A DNA stretch of 64,000 bases from contig JBILMS010000007.1 in NCBI GenBank assembly GCA_044375415.1, positions 21,492 through 85,491 on the forward strand, in the 5' to 3' direction. Position numbers and translations under genes: made by a program. How positions within the stretch are numbered: the first letter of the stretch is position 1; every line of letters starts with the position of its first letter. Under the pieces are notes generated by a model. The model was not told the DNA's origin, searched no databases, and saw nothing but the letters and a program-made list of their open reading frames with translations. The stretch is from JAWXBG01 sp044375415. Lineage in GTDB: Bacteria > Bacteroidota > Bacteroidia > Flavobacteriales_D > Sanyastnellaceae. Shown piece after piece: positions 52,634 to 61,707 of this stretch.

Positions 52634-53212
52634 TTATTGGAAAAGATGCTGAACGTTGCTACTAAACAATTTCACAGAAATGGCAAGCAATATGATCCCA
52701 AATACTTTTTCAAGAATAGCAATTCCGGCAAGCCCCAATACCTTTTCTATGCGACCTGTCATTCGAAGCACAATATAAACGAGAGGTATGTTCATCGATA
52801 GTGCTATGAATATGGTATACAAATCATATTCGGCACGCAAGGCAATCAGAGTAGAAAAAGTACCGGCACCTGCTATAACAGGAAAAGCCAGTGGAACAAT
52901 GTGGGATACATTTCCTAAGCCTTCTTTTTGCTTAAAGATTTTAACTCCCAACAGCATTTCCAAGGCAATAAAAAATAGAACGAATGAGCCTGCTACTGCG
53001 AAGGACGGGACGTCAACTCCAAACCAGCCGAGAAATCTTTCTCCGCCAATCAAAAACAATAACATCATCACAAATGCAATAATGGTAGTGGTTATGGGCT
53101 GAATATTGCCCGTCTTTGCTTTGATATCAAGGATTACAGGTATTGAACCCGCAATATCTATGACCGCAAAAAGAATCATAAAACAAGAAAATATCTCGCT
53201 CCAATTTAACAT
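52634..53212 (-). CDS. MarC-family inner-membrane protein
   Basis: A 192-residue protein with six predicted membrane helices (CFMILFAVIDIAGSIPVIL; TTTIIAFVMMLLFLIGGERFL; AVAGSFVLFFIALEMLLGV; and others). The family (UPF0056) was named for the mar locus of E. coli, but its role is unclear and it does not confer multiple antibiotic resistance. Located 3 bp before rnhA on the same strand. Confidence 0.88.
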   Translation of the reverse strand: MLNWSEIFSCFMILFAVIDIAGSIPVILDIKAKTGNIQPITTTIIAFVMMLLFLIGGERFLGWFGVDVPSFAVAGSFVLFFIALEMLLGVKIFKQKEGLGNVSHIVPLAFPVIAGAGTFSTLIALRAEYDLYTIFIALSMNIPLVYIVLRMTGRIEKVLGLAGIAILEKVFGIILLAISVKLFSSNVQHLFQ

Positions 53213-53234
53213 GATGCGAAAATAGCGCTACTTA

Positions 53235-53867
53235 CTAGGTAAAGAAGTAATAAAGCATTTTCATTAATTCGTTATTGACCGTGATTAAACCTTCTTCATG
53301 TTTCCACCATGTATTCGGATCAAAATCTTTTGACGGCGCTCCATGAAACACAAAGTTGAAGCTGCGACCATCGCGAGCCTTTTCGAATACTTGCTTCACT
53401 CTTCGCAAGTGAAACGAACTCGATATAATCGTAATGCTCGTCCATCCATTCTCCTCAATTAATTTGCAAATGGCATCTGCCTCTTCACGTGTACTGGTGC
53501 CTGCAATCAATGGATATGAAAGCGAATCCGGAACCCCGTGCTTCCTTACTAACATGGTAGTAAGTTCGGCTTCGGTGAGAGATGTATCAAATGCCAACAA
53601 CTGCATGGGTATATTCGAACCGGTAGAATATACAGGTGTCCCTATGAATTGAGAATACACCTTCGCCGCTTCCAAACCTCTTTCGTAACTGTTTCCTCCT
53701 AAAACAAAAATGGCATTCGTTTTTTGCAGTGAATCTTGTGCATAGAGGTAATTGCCAATACCCCGTAAGATAGGAACCCGCAAGAAAAACAGAGTAATGA
53801 TCAACATCAGAAAAATACTCAAGACTTTGAACCATCGCTTGGCCCAGTAATTCCTTAGTGCATTCAT
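53235..53867 (-). CDS. YdcF/DUF218-family envelope protein
   Basis: A 210-residue protein with one N-terminal membrane segment (VLSIFLMLIITLFFLRVPIL, residues 15-34) and an outward DUF218 domain: NAIFVLGGNSYERGLEAAKV, TSTREEADAI and SSFHLRRVKQVF. The family, related to SanA/YdcF, is thought to act in envelope maintenance; the substrate is unknown. In the minus-strand run between the VWA and marC genes. Confidence 0.86.
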   Translation of the reverse strand: MNALRNYWAKRWFKVLSIFLMLIITLFFLRVPILRGIGNYLYAQDSLQKTNAIFVLGGNSYERGLEAAKVYSQFIGTPVYSTGSNIPMQLLAFDTSLTEAELTTMLVRKHGVPDSLSYPLIAGTSTREEADAICKLIEENGWTSITIISSSFHLRRVKQVFEKARDGRSFNFVFHGAPSKDFDPNTWWKHEEGLITVNNELMKMLYYFFT

Positions 53868-53879
53868 TACATCAAAAAA

Positions 53880-55970
53880 TTAGTATGTGCCGGCCCTTTT
53901 TCGCAGCAACCACTCCAGACCAAAAAGGAAAAGCAGAAGTCCAAGCAGCCATTTGAAATCAATCAAATCGTCGAGTTTCTTATTCTCAAACTCAATGGCG
54001 ACAATGTCCTGTCGGGCATTAATTTTCTCAACTAGAGAATTCATCGAAGATCGCTGTACCATTTCTCCTCCATTGTCGTGTGCCATTTGGTACATCAGTC
54101 GATGATCCGCCACCGTATTAACGGTCTCTAAAAGAAGTTGACTAATACTAAACTCACCCTTTTCAATTAAATCCTCTGTCCCATTATTTGCTGAGGCCAC
54201 ATAGGTATAGTTCCCCACCGGTAACTGACCCATATCCAATCTATATCTATCGCCATAAGGTGAAAAAGTATAGTTATACTCTTTCCCTTCATCATCGGTC
54301 ACACGCATTCGAACTTCCTTTTCCTTTATCGCTTCATAACTTCCATTATACAACTCTGCATCAAAAATGACAGGTTGATCTTCAGGGAAGTCGTTTTTTC
54401 CGTTCACTCTAAAAAAGCTCTTATCATCTTTTGACGCCAAATACTGCATAATCTTCGTTGCAAACTCTGTAAATGGTTCATGTGAGTTGAATTGCAAATA
54501 AGACGTCATTTTCCAACGCCAAATACCCTCCCCGGCTATCAATCCAATTTTATTGTCCTGCAATTTGTTGAATGACAAAAGGGGTGTTTTGGTTTTGATA
54601 GTACCGACCTGTCGATTTAGCAAAGTAGTAGAACCGGGTGAAAATGAGAATTCTCCAAAAGGTACCGAAAGAGGTGAGAGCAAAGAAAACATTTCCAATG
54701 TTCTCTCTCCCGGTTCGAATAGTGCAAATCCTTCGCTCCAAGATGCTTTAATATCGGAGCTACTGCCATTGTATGATTTTAGTGCATACCCCAATTGTAA
54801 GTCATTAAATGCCTTAAAGTCTGTAGCGGAACCCCAGATGAAAAGTGCGGGCACATTTTGAGCAAGTGCCGTTTTAACCTGAGAAAGCCCCTTACCACCT
54901 ACTCCCGGTAATTGATGAAAGATGACAAGACTGTATTCACTCACATTGCCTTCGAAATTATCGACCAAGGCTGTTTCTATTTTATAGGATTCATTGTTGG
55001 AAAGAGCATCGGACAAGGCTGCTATATCCGGATGAGGAACGGCACCTAAAACCAAGACCTTTTGTCTGCTATCCAGCACATCAATAAAAATATCCTTTCG
55101 GTTGTTTACCAACGTGACTTCACCACTTACCGATGAAATATTTATGGTATATCGCTGCAATCCCACTTGATTTGCATCCAATACCAACTTTGATATTTTA
55201 CTGTAGTTCTCTCCGGTAAAAACCATTTCTTCCGAATACAAAACTTTGCCCTGTTTCGATAATGTCAAGGTGGCTCTTTCACCGTCTGCTTTTTTGGCTT
55301 GAACCGTAATTTCTACCGGGAATTTATTACCCAAATATGCCAATCGATTGTTGGCTACCTCGGCAATAAGAACATCCTTTCGAATTGTCGTATCTCCAAG
55401 TGCAATGGTATACACAGGTACATTCAATTTCTTAAACGCATAAGTCGGATTTGATCCTTTATTGTAAAGTCCATCCGACGCTACGATTACTGCTCCGAGG
55501 TTTCTTCCGCTTAAACGGTTATACAAATCTTCGGATAAAGATGATATATCAGTGAGTTTGTCTTCGTATTTCAAACTGTCTATACCTTCTTCTACAGTAG
55601 AGCCAAATTGATACGTTCGAACTTCATACTTATCTCCGAATTGAGCGATCAATTGATCTAGCTCTGCTTTAAATCGGCCGTCTATATATGAAGCCGAATC
55701 TGCCGTCATCGCAAGAGATTGCGAATTGTCTACAGCTACAACCAATATGGGTTTCTGTGTATCCAGATTCAAAGAGCGAATCAATGGTTTTAGTAAAAAA
55801 AACGCGAGCACCGCAATGCCTGCAAATCGAAGAAAGGCGAGTAGTGCAGCTAACGGGGTTCCGTAAGTTCTATTAAACCTATCGCGCAAGTATAATGCGC
55901 CCGCGTAGACTGCACCCGCCAGTAAACATAGCAGTATAAACCAAGAAGGATACTCCGTTATAATTGACAC
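53880..55970 (-). CDS. Membrane protein with VWA-like domain
   Basis: A 696-residue protein from a GTG start (55970). Two N-terminal membrane helices (FILLCLLAGAVYAGALYL; FLRFAGIAVLAFFLLKPLI), a VWA-like domain with metal site VVAVDNSQSL (DxSxS, about residue 80) and VIVASDGLYNKG, further beta domains, and one C-terminal helix (LLGLLLFLFGLEWLL). It is a familiar Bacteroidota protein, usually called membrane protein or VWA protein, probably facing the periplasm and binding partners through the metal site. Function is unknown. Confidence 0.8.
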   Translation of the reverse strand: MSIITEYPSWFILLCLLAGAVYAGALYLRDRFNRTYGTPLAALLAFLRFAGIAVLAFFLLKPLIRSLNLDTQKPILVVAVDNSQSLAMTADSASYIDGRFKAELDQLIAQFGDKYEVRTYQFGSTVEEGIDSLKYEDKLTDISSLSEDLYNRLSGRNLGAVIVASDGLYNKGSNPTYAFKKLNVPVYTIALGDTTIRKDVLIAEVANNRLAYLGNKFPVEITVQAKKADGERATLTLSKQGKVLYSEEMVFTGENYSKISKLVLDANQVGLQRYTINISSVSGEVTLVNNRKDIFIDVLDSRQKVLVLGAVPHPDIAALSDALSNNESYKIETALVDNFEGNVSEYSLVIFHQLPGVGGKGLSQVKTALAQNVPALFIWGSATDFKAFNDLQLGYALKSYNGSSSDIKASWSEGFALFEPGERTLEMFSLLSPLSVPFGEFSFSPGSTTLLNRQVGTIKTKTPLLSFNKLQDNKIGLIAGEGIWRWKMTSYLQFNSHEPFTEFATKIMQYLASKDDKSFFRVNGKNDFPEDQPVIFDAELYNGSYEAIKEKEVRMRVTDDEGKEYNYTFSPYGDRYRLDMGQLPVGNYTYVASANNGTEDLIEKGEFSISQLLLETVNTVADHRLMYQMAHDNGGEMVQRSSMNSLVEKINARQDIVAIEFENKKLDDLIDFKWLLGLLLFLFGLEWLLRKRAGTY

Positions 55971-56008
55971 GTTGACCTTTTTATATAAAGCGTTTAGTTA
56001 ATTCCCGT

Positions 56009-56755
56009 TTACATCAACATTCCACCACACACGTGCAAGGTCTGTCCGGTGATGTAAGTACTCATATCTGAAGCTAAAAACAATGTAGCATTGGCGACAT
56101 CTAAAGAAGACCCTCCCCTCTTTAGAGGAATCGTGTCTCTCCATTGCTGTACTACCTTCTCATCGAGTGCACCGGTCATTTCTGTTTCAATGAAACCGGG
56201 TGCAATTGCGTTGCAACGAATATTTCTTGAGCCTAACTCGGCTGCTATACTTTTCGTAAAACCTATAATACCGGCCTTTGATGCCGCATAATTGGATTGT
56301 CCTGCATTACCCTTCACCCCAACAACACTACTCATATTAATAATACTTCCACTCCGGGCTTTCAACATGGGTTTAATAACAGCTTTTGTCAAGTTGAAAA
56401 CTGACTTCAGGTTTACCGTCATGATTTCGTCCCACTGCTCTTCCGACATCCGCATGAGCAAATTGTCGCGGGTAATTCCGGCATTATTCACTAGAATGTC
56501 CACCGTCCCAAATTCTTTCACTACCTCTTCTACCAGGGCTGCCGCAGCATTAAAATCAGATGCATCGCTTTTATATCCTTTGCTTCTTCCACCATTTTGA
56601 TTCAGTCCTGCTTCCAATGCTCTCGCCTTTTCTTCTGATGATGCATAAGTAAATGCAACGTGGGCACCTTGCGCAGAAAACAATTCTGCAATTCCTTTAC
56701 CGATGCCGCGCGAAGCACCGGTAATGATAACAACTTTTCCGTCGAGTAATTTCAT
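56009..56755 (-). CDS. fabG: 3-oxoacyl-[acyl-carrier-protein] reductase
   Basis: A 248-residue short-chain dehydrogenase. Seen: VVIITGASRGIGKGIAELF, NNAGITRDNLLMRM, the catalytic serine in NMSSVVG, YAASK (Y and K) and the end GQTLHVCGGMLM typical of FabG. It reduces 3-oxoacyl-ACP with NADPH in fatty acid elongation. The ATG at 56755 is used, since a promoter word TATCTTTG (56787-56780) lies within the longer frame from 56803. First gene of the run to rnhA. Confidence 0.94.
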   Translation of the reverse strand: MKLLDGKVVIITGASRGIGKGIAELFSAQGAHVAFTYASSEEKARALEAGLNQNGGRSKGYKSDASDFNAAAALVEEVVKEFGTVDILVNNAGITRDNLLMRMSEEQWDEIMTVNLKSVFNLTKAVIKPMLKARSGSIINMSSVVGVKGNAGQSNYAASKAGIIGFTKSIAAELGSRNIRCNAIAPGFIETEMTGALDEKVVQQWRDTIPLKRGGSSLDVANATLFLASDMSTYITGQTLHVCGGMLM

Positions 56756-56779
56756 ATAGTTGGTGTATGGATAAGTGTC

Positions 56780-56787
56780 CAAAGATA
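56780..56787 (-). promoter_or_regulatory. -7 promoter element of fabG
   Basis: TATCTTTG on the minus strand, a perfect TAnnTTTG, 24 bases before the ATG at 56755. Confidence 0.55.
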
Positions 56788-56841
56788 GAACCTCCTGCCT
56801 CAAACATTGATGCTTTCACAATGTTGTTTCCTCTTACTACT

Positions 56842-56849
56842 TACTTTTG
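56842..56849 (+). promoter_or_regulatory. -7 promoter element of lhgO
   Basis: TACTTTTG, a perfect TAnnTTTG, 14 bases before the GTG start at 56864. It lies inside the longer frame from 56807, which is therefore rejected. Confidence 0.55.
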
Positions 56850-56863
56850 CCAAAAATTGCGAA

Positions 56864-58087
56864 GTGGAGAAACATTTCGATATCATTATTATTGGAGGCG
56901 GAATCGTGGGTTCTGCCACACTTTATAAAATTCAAAAGAAATATCCCCGTATAAGGATTTTACTTTTGGAAAAAGAGAATGTGCTTGCCAATCACCAAAC
57001 AGGCAACAACAGCGGGGTTATTCATAGCGGTATTTATTACAAACCCGGATCCCTTAAGGCCACCAATTGTGTAAAAGGCAGGAAAGAGCTGGTTCAGTTT
57101 GCCCGAGAACATCATATTAAACATGATATCTGCGGTAAATTGATCGTCGCTACCGATTCCACTGAATTGCCACAATTGGAGAAAATTCATGAGCATGGAA
57201 TAAAAAATCAAATTGAGGATATGCGAAGGGTTAATATCAATGAAATCAAAGATATAGAACCCTTTTGCACCGGGATTGCAGGTATCCACCTAGGATGTAC
57301 CGGCATTATCGATTTTAGGGCAGCTACCGAAAAGATGACCGAAATTGCCCTTTCTATTCAACCCGAATCGGAAGTTCACACCGGCGAACTCGCAGAGAGC
57401 TTTGAAAAGTTCGGCGATTATACTCGTGTAAAGACTAATAAGGAAACCTACTCGGCGCGAAAACTCATTTTTTGTGCAGGATTACAAGCCGACCGATTGG
57501 CCAAAAAAGATGGGGTTTTACTAAAGGAAAAAGTAGTTGGCTTTCGGGGCGACTATTATGAACTCACCGAACAGGCGAAACACAAGGTAAAACACCTGAT
57601 TTACCCTGTTCCCAACCCGGATTTTCCGTTTTTAGGTGTTCATTTTACCAGAATGACCGACGGCTCCATTGAATGTGGACCAAATGCGGTATTCACATTT
57701 AAAAGAGAGGGATACGGTAAAACAGATTTCGATTTTGCCGATTCGTGGGATGCCCTTACTTATGGTGGAACTTGGAAACTATTCTTCCGAAATATGAAAT
57801 TTGGAATCGATGAATACAGAAGAGCTTTTTCCAAAAGACTTTTTCTGAAAACTCTTCAAAAGCTGATTCCTTCGTTAACCATGGATGATATTGAACCGGG
57901 AAGAGCCGGAGTGCGGGCAATGCTGCTTAGCCAAGACGGAGATACACGCGACGATTTCCGAATCGAATACACCGACCATAGTATTCATGTCCTAAACGCC
58001 CCTTCACCTGCGGCCACTGCTGCTTTGGCAATTGGAGATAATATATTGGAAATGGCCGACACTCATTTCGGCTTAAGTAATTGGTAG
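56864..58087 (+). CDS. lhgO: L-2-hydroxyglutarate oxidase
   Basis: A 407-residue FAD oxidoreductase. Seen: FDIIIIGGGIVGSATLYKI at the start, NQTGNNSG-like stretch with SGVIHSGIYYKPGSLKA that is typical of LhgO/L2HGDH, and GPNAVFTFKREGYG and MLLSQDGDTRDDFRIE near the end. It oxidises L-2-hydroxyglutarate to 2-oxoglutarate, feeding electrons to the membrane. The GTG at 56864 gives the usual length of about 400. Confidence 0.9.
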   Translation: MEKHFDIIIIGGGIVGSATLYKIQKKYPRIRILLLEKENVLANHQTGNNSGVIHSGIYYKPGSLKATNCVKGRKELVQFAREHHIKHDICGKLIVATDSTELPQLEKIHEHGIKNQIEDMRRVNINEIKDIEPFCTGIAGIHLGCTGIIDFRAATEKMTEIALSIQPESEVHTGELAESFEKFGDYTRVKTNKETYSARKLIFCAGLQADRLAKKDGVLLKEKVVGFRGDYYELTEQAKHKVKHLIYPVPNPDFPFLGVHFTRMTDGSIECGPNAVFTFKREGYGKTDFDFADSWDALTYGGTWKLFFRNMKFGIDEYRRAFSKRLFLKTLQKLIPSLTMDDIEPGRAGVRAMLLSQDGDTRDDFRIEYTDHSIHVLNAPSPAATAALAIGDNILEMADTHFGLSNW

Positions 58088-58106
58088 CCGATAGGAACTA
58101 AAAGGC

Positions 58107-58143
58107 AAAAAAAAATCCTGACACATGGTCAGGATTTTTTTTT
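58107..58143. terminator. Bidirectional terminator between lhgO and the Cys-rich gene
   Basis: Stem aatcctgac (58114-58122) / gtcaggatt (58128-58136), loop of 5, with an A run before and T run after, so it works for both converging genes. Confidence 0.9.
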
Positions 58144-58159
58144 ATCTTTTTAAGAGGGC

Positions 58160-58579
58160 TTATTTGCCACCTTCTGTTTTAGCAACTGTTTTTACAGGAG
58201 TTGCAGAATTCTTAGCTACACGAGTTGTTGCAGTTTTACCGTCTTTAGACGCTGCTTTTGTTTCGGTAGTAGAAGTCTTTGTACCTGCTGCTTTGTCTTT
58301 GCTGCAGCATGAACCTGAAGCTTTTGCATCTTTGCTACAGCATGAACCACTTGCAGATTTGTTAGAAGTAGCAGTTGTAGTTGAAGCACCGGCTTTGTCT
58401 GTGCAAGACTTAGAGCAAGCTGACTTTTCTTTGTCTGTGCAAGCAGCTTTGTCTTTATCTGAACAAGACTTTGAACATTCTGATTTGCTCTTTTCCTTTG
58501 TGTCGGTAGAGGTTGTCTGAGCTGAAGCAAAGAGACCAACAAAGGCCACTAATGCAAATACGGCAAAAAATTTCTTCAT
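58160..58579 (-). CDS. Exported Cys/Lys/Ser/Thr-rich low-complexity protein
   Basis: A 139-residue protein, unknown to me. Signal peptide MKKFFAVFALVAFVGLFASA. The mature part (about 118 residues) is Ser, Thr, Lys, Ala and Asp with nine Cys arranged as CSKSC, AAC, SAC, SKSC, and two GSCCSKD units; it has almost no hydrophobic residue, so it is probably disordered in the periplasm or envelope. Metal binding or disulfide cross-linking would fit but is inference. The opposite strand also has a long open frame, which is a by-product of the skewed composition. Confidence 0.7.
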   Translation of the reverse strand: MKKFFAVFALVAFVGLFASAQTTSTDTKEKSKSECSKSCSDKDKAACTDKEKSACSKSCTDKAGASTTTATSNKSASGSCCSKDAKASGSCCSKDKAAGTKTSTTETKAASKDGKTATTRVAKNSATPVKTVAKTEGGK

Positions 58580-58735
58580 GATTTAATGATTATGTTTGTT
58601 AATTCTAATTTCGTAGCGCTAAGATAGTGCCAATATTTAAACCGCACAGCAAAAAGGCCCGATAATTATATCTTTTGTGTAAACAATTGTTAAACGACCA
58701 TTTTGTCAATTCGTTTCATCATCCTAATACATATT

Positions 58736-58743
58736 TACTTTTG
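58736..58743 (+). promoter_or_regulatory. -7 promoter element of the GIN-domain gene
   Basis: TACTTTTG, a perfect TAnnTTTG, 17 bases before the ATG at 58761. Its last base is the G of an upstream in-frame GTG (58743), so that GTG cannot be the start. Confidence 0.55.
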
Positions 58744-58760
58744 TGAGTTCAAATAAAATT

Positions 58761-59480
58761 ATGAAATATTTCATTTTCAGCATCCTAGCAATTTCCATCA
58801 GTTGCTCCCAGGTGTGTATCACAGGGGACGGCAACTTATTGGATAGTAAAAGGGAATTAGAGCCGTTTAACGGCATAGAATTCGATTTCCCGGCCGATCT
58901 CATCATCGAGAACACCGGTGGAAATCACACTCGATCCATAGAAATACTAGCCCAAGCCGCTATTTCGGATGCCATAACCACCAAAATCAAAAATGGAATT
59001 CTGCACATCAGTTTAAAGGGATGTATCAGTTCCTATACTCCTGTGACCATGAAATTATATCTGGATGGACCATTATCGCAGATTGATCTGACAGGAGTAG
59101 GCTCGGTAGTGTCCGAAGAAATTCTTGTTCTCGAAAATGCTTCTGTGAGTTTAACGGGATCCGGAAAAATCTATATAAAATGTACATCAAATAGCCGTAT
59201 AGAGACAAATATCTCTGGTTCAGGAGATATTGTGCTCGCTGGCAGCGCTCCTGAATTAGATATCAACCTAACAGGCAGCGGAAATATTGAAGCTTTGGGA
59301 TTGCAAACTTCTAGAGCTCATGTAAACCAAACAGGCTCTGGAAATATAAATTTATTCGTAACCGATGAACTAGGATACTCGCTAACCGGTACAGGAGACT
59401 TATTATATCGAGGAAATCCCACTATTACAGAAGATAAAATAACAGGAACAGGTGTTGTCAACAGACTCAGCCCAAATTAA
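58761..59480 (+). CDS. GIN-domain (DUF2807) exported protein
   Basis: A 239-residue protein with a signal peptide (MKYFIFSILAISISCSQVC; Cys15 may be a lipid attachment site, though the lipobox is imperfect). It starts FNGIEFDFPADLIIEN and has the repeating beta-helix words of the GIN family: DLTGVGSV, SLTGSGKI, NISGSGDI, NLTGSGNI, NQTGSGNI and SLTGTGDL. Known as putative adhesin or autotransporter head-like domain in Bacteroidota; function unclear. Its end overlaps the TonB-like gene by 29 bp. Confidence 0.9.
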   Translation: MKYFIFSILAISISCSQVCITGDGNLLDSKRELEPFNGIEFDFPADLIIENTGGNHTRSIEILAQAAISDAITTKIKNGILHISLKGCISSYTPVTMKLYLDGPLSQIDLTGVGSVVSEEILVLENASVSLTGSGKIYIKCTSNSRIETNISGSGDIVLAGSAPELDINLTGSGNIEALGLQTSRAHVNQTGSGNINLFVTDELGYSLTGTGDLLYRGNPTITEDKITGTGVVNRLSPN

Positions 59481-60249
59481 AGTTCAGAAAATAGACGCAC
59501 TTATTGCCCGTGATAAGGACAAAAAAGATGCTATCTATATCGGAGTGATCCTGTCGCTTCTGGTTCATATTTTTGTTTTAGGTACTTCGTATATGGTTAT
59601 TTCTTCACCTGAAAAAGAACGAATAGAAAAACCGGACGTTCTTGAAGAAGTGGAGATCAGTCTGCTTGAAATGGACATTCCGGAGCCTGAAATGAATGAA
59701 GAAAGCATGATGAGCGAAGAGGTCCGGAATCTGGTTGCCAGCGCAAATAGCGAACGGGTAAAAGAAAGAGTGGACTATCGTGGTAAAACACAGGAACAAA
59801 TTGCTCAAGAGGTAGCAGACGAGCTTGCTGCATTTGAAGCTGCCGAAAAAGCCGCCCTTGCTCAAAATCACAAATCCATTCCGCGAAATGAAATTCCGGA
59901 TAAAAATAAAAGCACTTCTACTCAGAAAGAGAAAAACGAACCTATTGTAGGCGGCTCAGATAAAAGTTCAACGGGAAATGTTGCCGTAGAGTACGACCTC
60001 AAAGGAAGGAAGCCAACCAATGGACGACCTAAACCGACCTACCGATGCCAACTGGGTGGAAAAGTTGTTGTGAAAATTGATGTAGACCAGACCGGTGCTG
60101 TTACGAATACCTCCATCGATGATTCGAAGTCGAGTTCATCCGCTTGTTTGCGAGAGGATGCGCTCACTTATGCCAAAAAGTGGAGGTTCGATTATGGGCC
60201 TGATCGCAGACAATCGGGGACTATTACCTTCACGTTTGCGGCTCAATAG
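59452..60249 (+). CDS. TonB-like energy transducer protein
   Basis: A 265-residue protein with one N-terminal membrane helix (YIGVILSLLVHIFVLGTSYMV, about 28-49), an acidic, then lysine-rich periplasmic linker with helical parts, and a C-terminal domain like TonB (GGKVVVKIDVDQTGAVTNTSI; KWRFDYGP...SGTITFTF). TonB proteins transmit proton motive force to outer-membrane receptors. It starts at GTG (59452), 29 bp inside the GIN gene; the frame has no earlier start. ExbB/ExbD are not in the window. Confidence 0.8.
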   Translation: MLSTDSAQIKVQKIDALIARDKDKKDAIYIGVILSLLVHIFVLGTSYMVISSPEKERIEKPDVLEEVEISLLEMDIPEPEMNEESMMSEEVRNLVASANSERVKERVDYRGKTQEQIAQEVADELAAFEAAEKAALAQNHKSIPRNEIPDKNKSTSTQKEKNEPIVGGSDKSSTGNVAVEYDLKGRKPTNGRPKPTYRCQLGGKVVVKIDVDQTGAVTNTSIDDSKSSSSACLREDALTYAKKWRFDYGPDRRQSGTITFTFAAQ

Positions 60250-60261
60250 CAAACAGGTTTA

Positions 60262-61479
60262 TTATTCAGATCCCTTCGCGTAATCTGCCAAATATTCGAA
60301 ATGCGGTGTAAGCTCTCCTTCCAATGTGGTCTCCGTTGCCTTCCAAATGATTCCGTTTGGATCAGATTCCAATAAAAGAGGTAAGACTTTTTCTATTAAT
60401 TCGGCACCAAATGCCTCCGATGAATCTTTGGGCAATTCACAGGGAAGATTATCTATGGCCATGACCGCAATCGCCTGCTCAGATAAAAAATCTATCTCCT
60501 CTTTTGAAACAGGATTATAGCCGAAAAATGGATCCGAAATTTTCGATGCTCTTATTGTTGATGCTATAGGACCATTGGTGTCACAACTAATATCTGCGAC
60601 CACTTTGCACTTCCAATCCGGATGGAGATAACTCTCTGAAGGCAACAACACCGGGTTTCCTCCGGCCCACAAGTGACAAGCTATGTACATATCGGCACGA
60701 CGGACATAATCTGGCAATGTGCTGTGGTATTTTTCGGGATTTAGGTAAAAATCTTTTTTGTCAAATCCTCCGAACTCCTTTCTTTCGTAGTAATCCTGAC
60801 TGTCGAGATGCACATAAACCGGTTCTTCCGTTTTACCAAAAAAGGTTTGAGCGTCTACTCTTTTTATGGGCAATAACTTCAAAATTTCTTCGGCACCATG
60901 ACCTACTCTTCCAAAACCACTTACAACAAGTTTGAAATGGTGAGGTACTGCTATTTTCTTCATTTCCATCTCCATCTCCACCCGATCTTCACAATCGTTA
61001 GGTGATTTCAGATCATAGAGCCCATGTTTTTTGCCGTAAAGTCTGAAACCTTCGTATGCCCCAACAATTCCCGCATAACGTCCAAATCCTATCAATCTCT
61101 TTCCATCGGGACCTTTAAGTGTTTCATAATCTACCATTCGAACTTTTTTGTCCAAGAGAGCACGCAGTAGTTTAGCATTGTGCGGTTGTTTTTTTATCGT
61201 GTGAGAAAAAAACAAGTAGGTTTTAGATGGTATCAATTGATCAACAGGTACTTCCTTTATACCCATTAAAATATCACAGTCGCTTATATCCTCTTGCATT
61301 CGAATACCCAAGGAAAGATATTCGTCATCTTTAAATTTCCTAATTGGACTCGGTTGAACTATCACTTCCACTTCCGGAAATTGCTTCATTACCTGAACAC
61401 ATTGCACCGGGGTGAGTGGCACCCTAAAATCAGGTGGAACTTTACCTTCACGAATCACTCCTATCTTCACTTTCGACAT
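60262..61479 (-). CDS. NAD(P)-dependent saccharopine/alanine dehydrogenase-like protein
   Basis: A 405-residue protein of the alanine dehydrogenase/saccharopine (lysine-forming) dehydrogenase fold. Seen: IGVIREGKVPPDFRVPLTP at the start, KTYLFFSHTIKKQPHN as in saccharopine dehydrogenase Lys1, and the Rossmann region LVVSGFGRVGHGAEEIL. Substrate lysine/saccharopine is likely but unproved. The ATG at 61479 is used; an ATG at 61488 lies only 2 nt or so after the predicted start point (promoter word TACATTCG at 61504-61497), so both are possible. Confidence 0.8.
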   Translation of the reverse strand: MSKVKIGVIREGKVPPDFRVPLTPVQCVQVMKQFPEVEVIVQPSPIRKFKDDEYLSLGIRMQEDISDCDILMGIKEVPVDQLIPSKTYLFFSHTIKKQPHNAKLLRALLDKKVRMVDYETLKGPDGKRLIGFGRYAGIVGAYEGFRLYGKKHGLYDLKSPNDCEDRVEMEMEMKKIAVPHHFKLVVSGFGRVGHGAEEILKLLPIKRVDAQTFFGKTEEPVYVHLDSQDYYERKEFGGFDKKDFYLNPEKYHSTLPDYVRRADMYIACHLWAGGNPVLLPSESYLHPDWKCKVVADISCDTNGPIASTIRASKISDPFFGYNPVSKEEIDFLSEQAIAVMAIDNLPCELPKDSSEAFGAELIEKVLPLLLESDPNGIIWKATETTLEGELTPHFEYLADYAKGSE

Positions 61480-61496
61480 AACTTGCATTGAGGTCG

Positions 61497-61504
61497 CGAA
61501 TGTA
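61497..61504 (-). promoter_or_regulatory. -7 promoter element of the saccharopine dehydrogenase-like gene
   Basis: TACATTCG on the minus strand (TAnnTTYG), 8 bases before ATG 61488 and 17 before ATG 61479. Confidence 0.4.
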
Positions 61505-61691
61505 CTACCGGAAAGGCAGATAAAAGTCTAGCCGGTATGCTTCAGGCAGAAGAATCTTTATTACGAGATCTTGCCTGAAGATATTCTCCCACTCCACGTT
61601 TAAAATGAACTGCGATTCTACAATAGAAAAGCCATCGCTGCTTTACATGTAAAATTTAACAAAATATTTTAGTACTATTCATCTTGTACAC

Positions 61692-61699
61692 TACCTTTG
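61692..61699 (+). promoter_or_regulatory. -7 promoter element of the padR gene, with flanking GTAC words
   Basis: TACCTTTG, a perfect TAnnTTTG, 8 bases before the ATG at 61708. Upstream, tagtac and gtacacta form a gapped imperfect palindrome around 61671-61694 that could be the PadR site. Confidence 0.45.
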
Positions 61700-61707
61700 T
61701 ACCAGTA

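Noticed and set aside
58125..58520. 131-residue frame antisense to the Cys-rich gene
   Set aside because: It has a low-complexity leucine/serine/valine composition that mirrors the Ser/Lys codons of the real gene; no promoter, and it would start inside the terminator.
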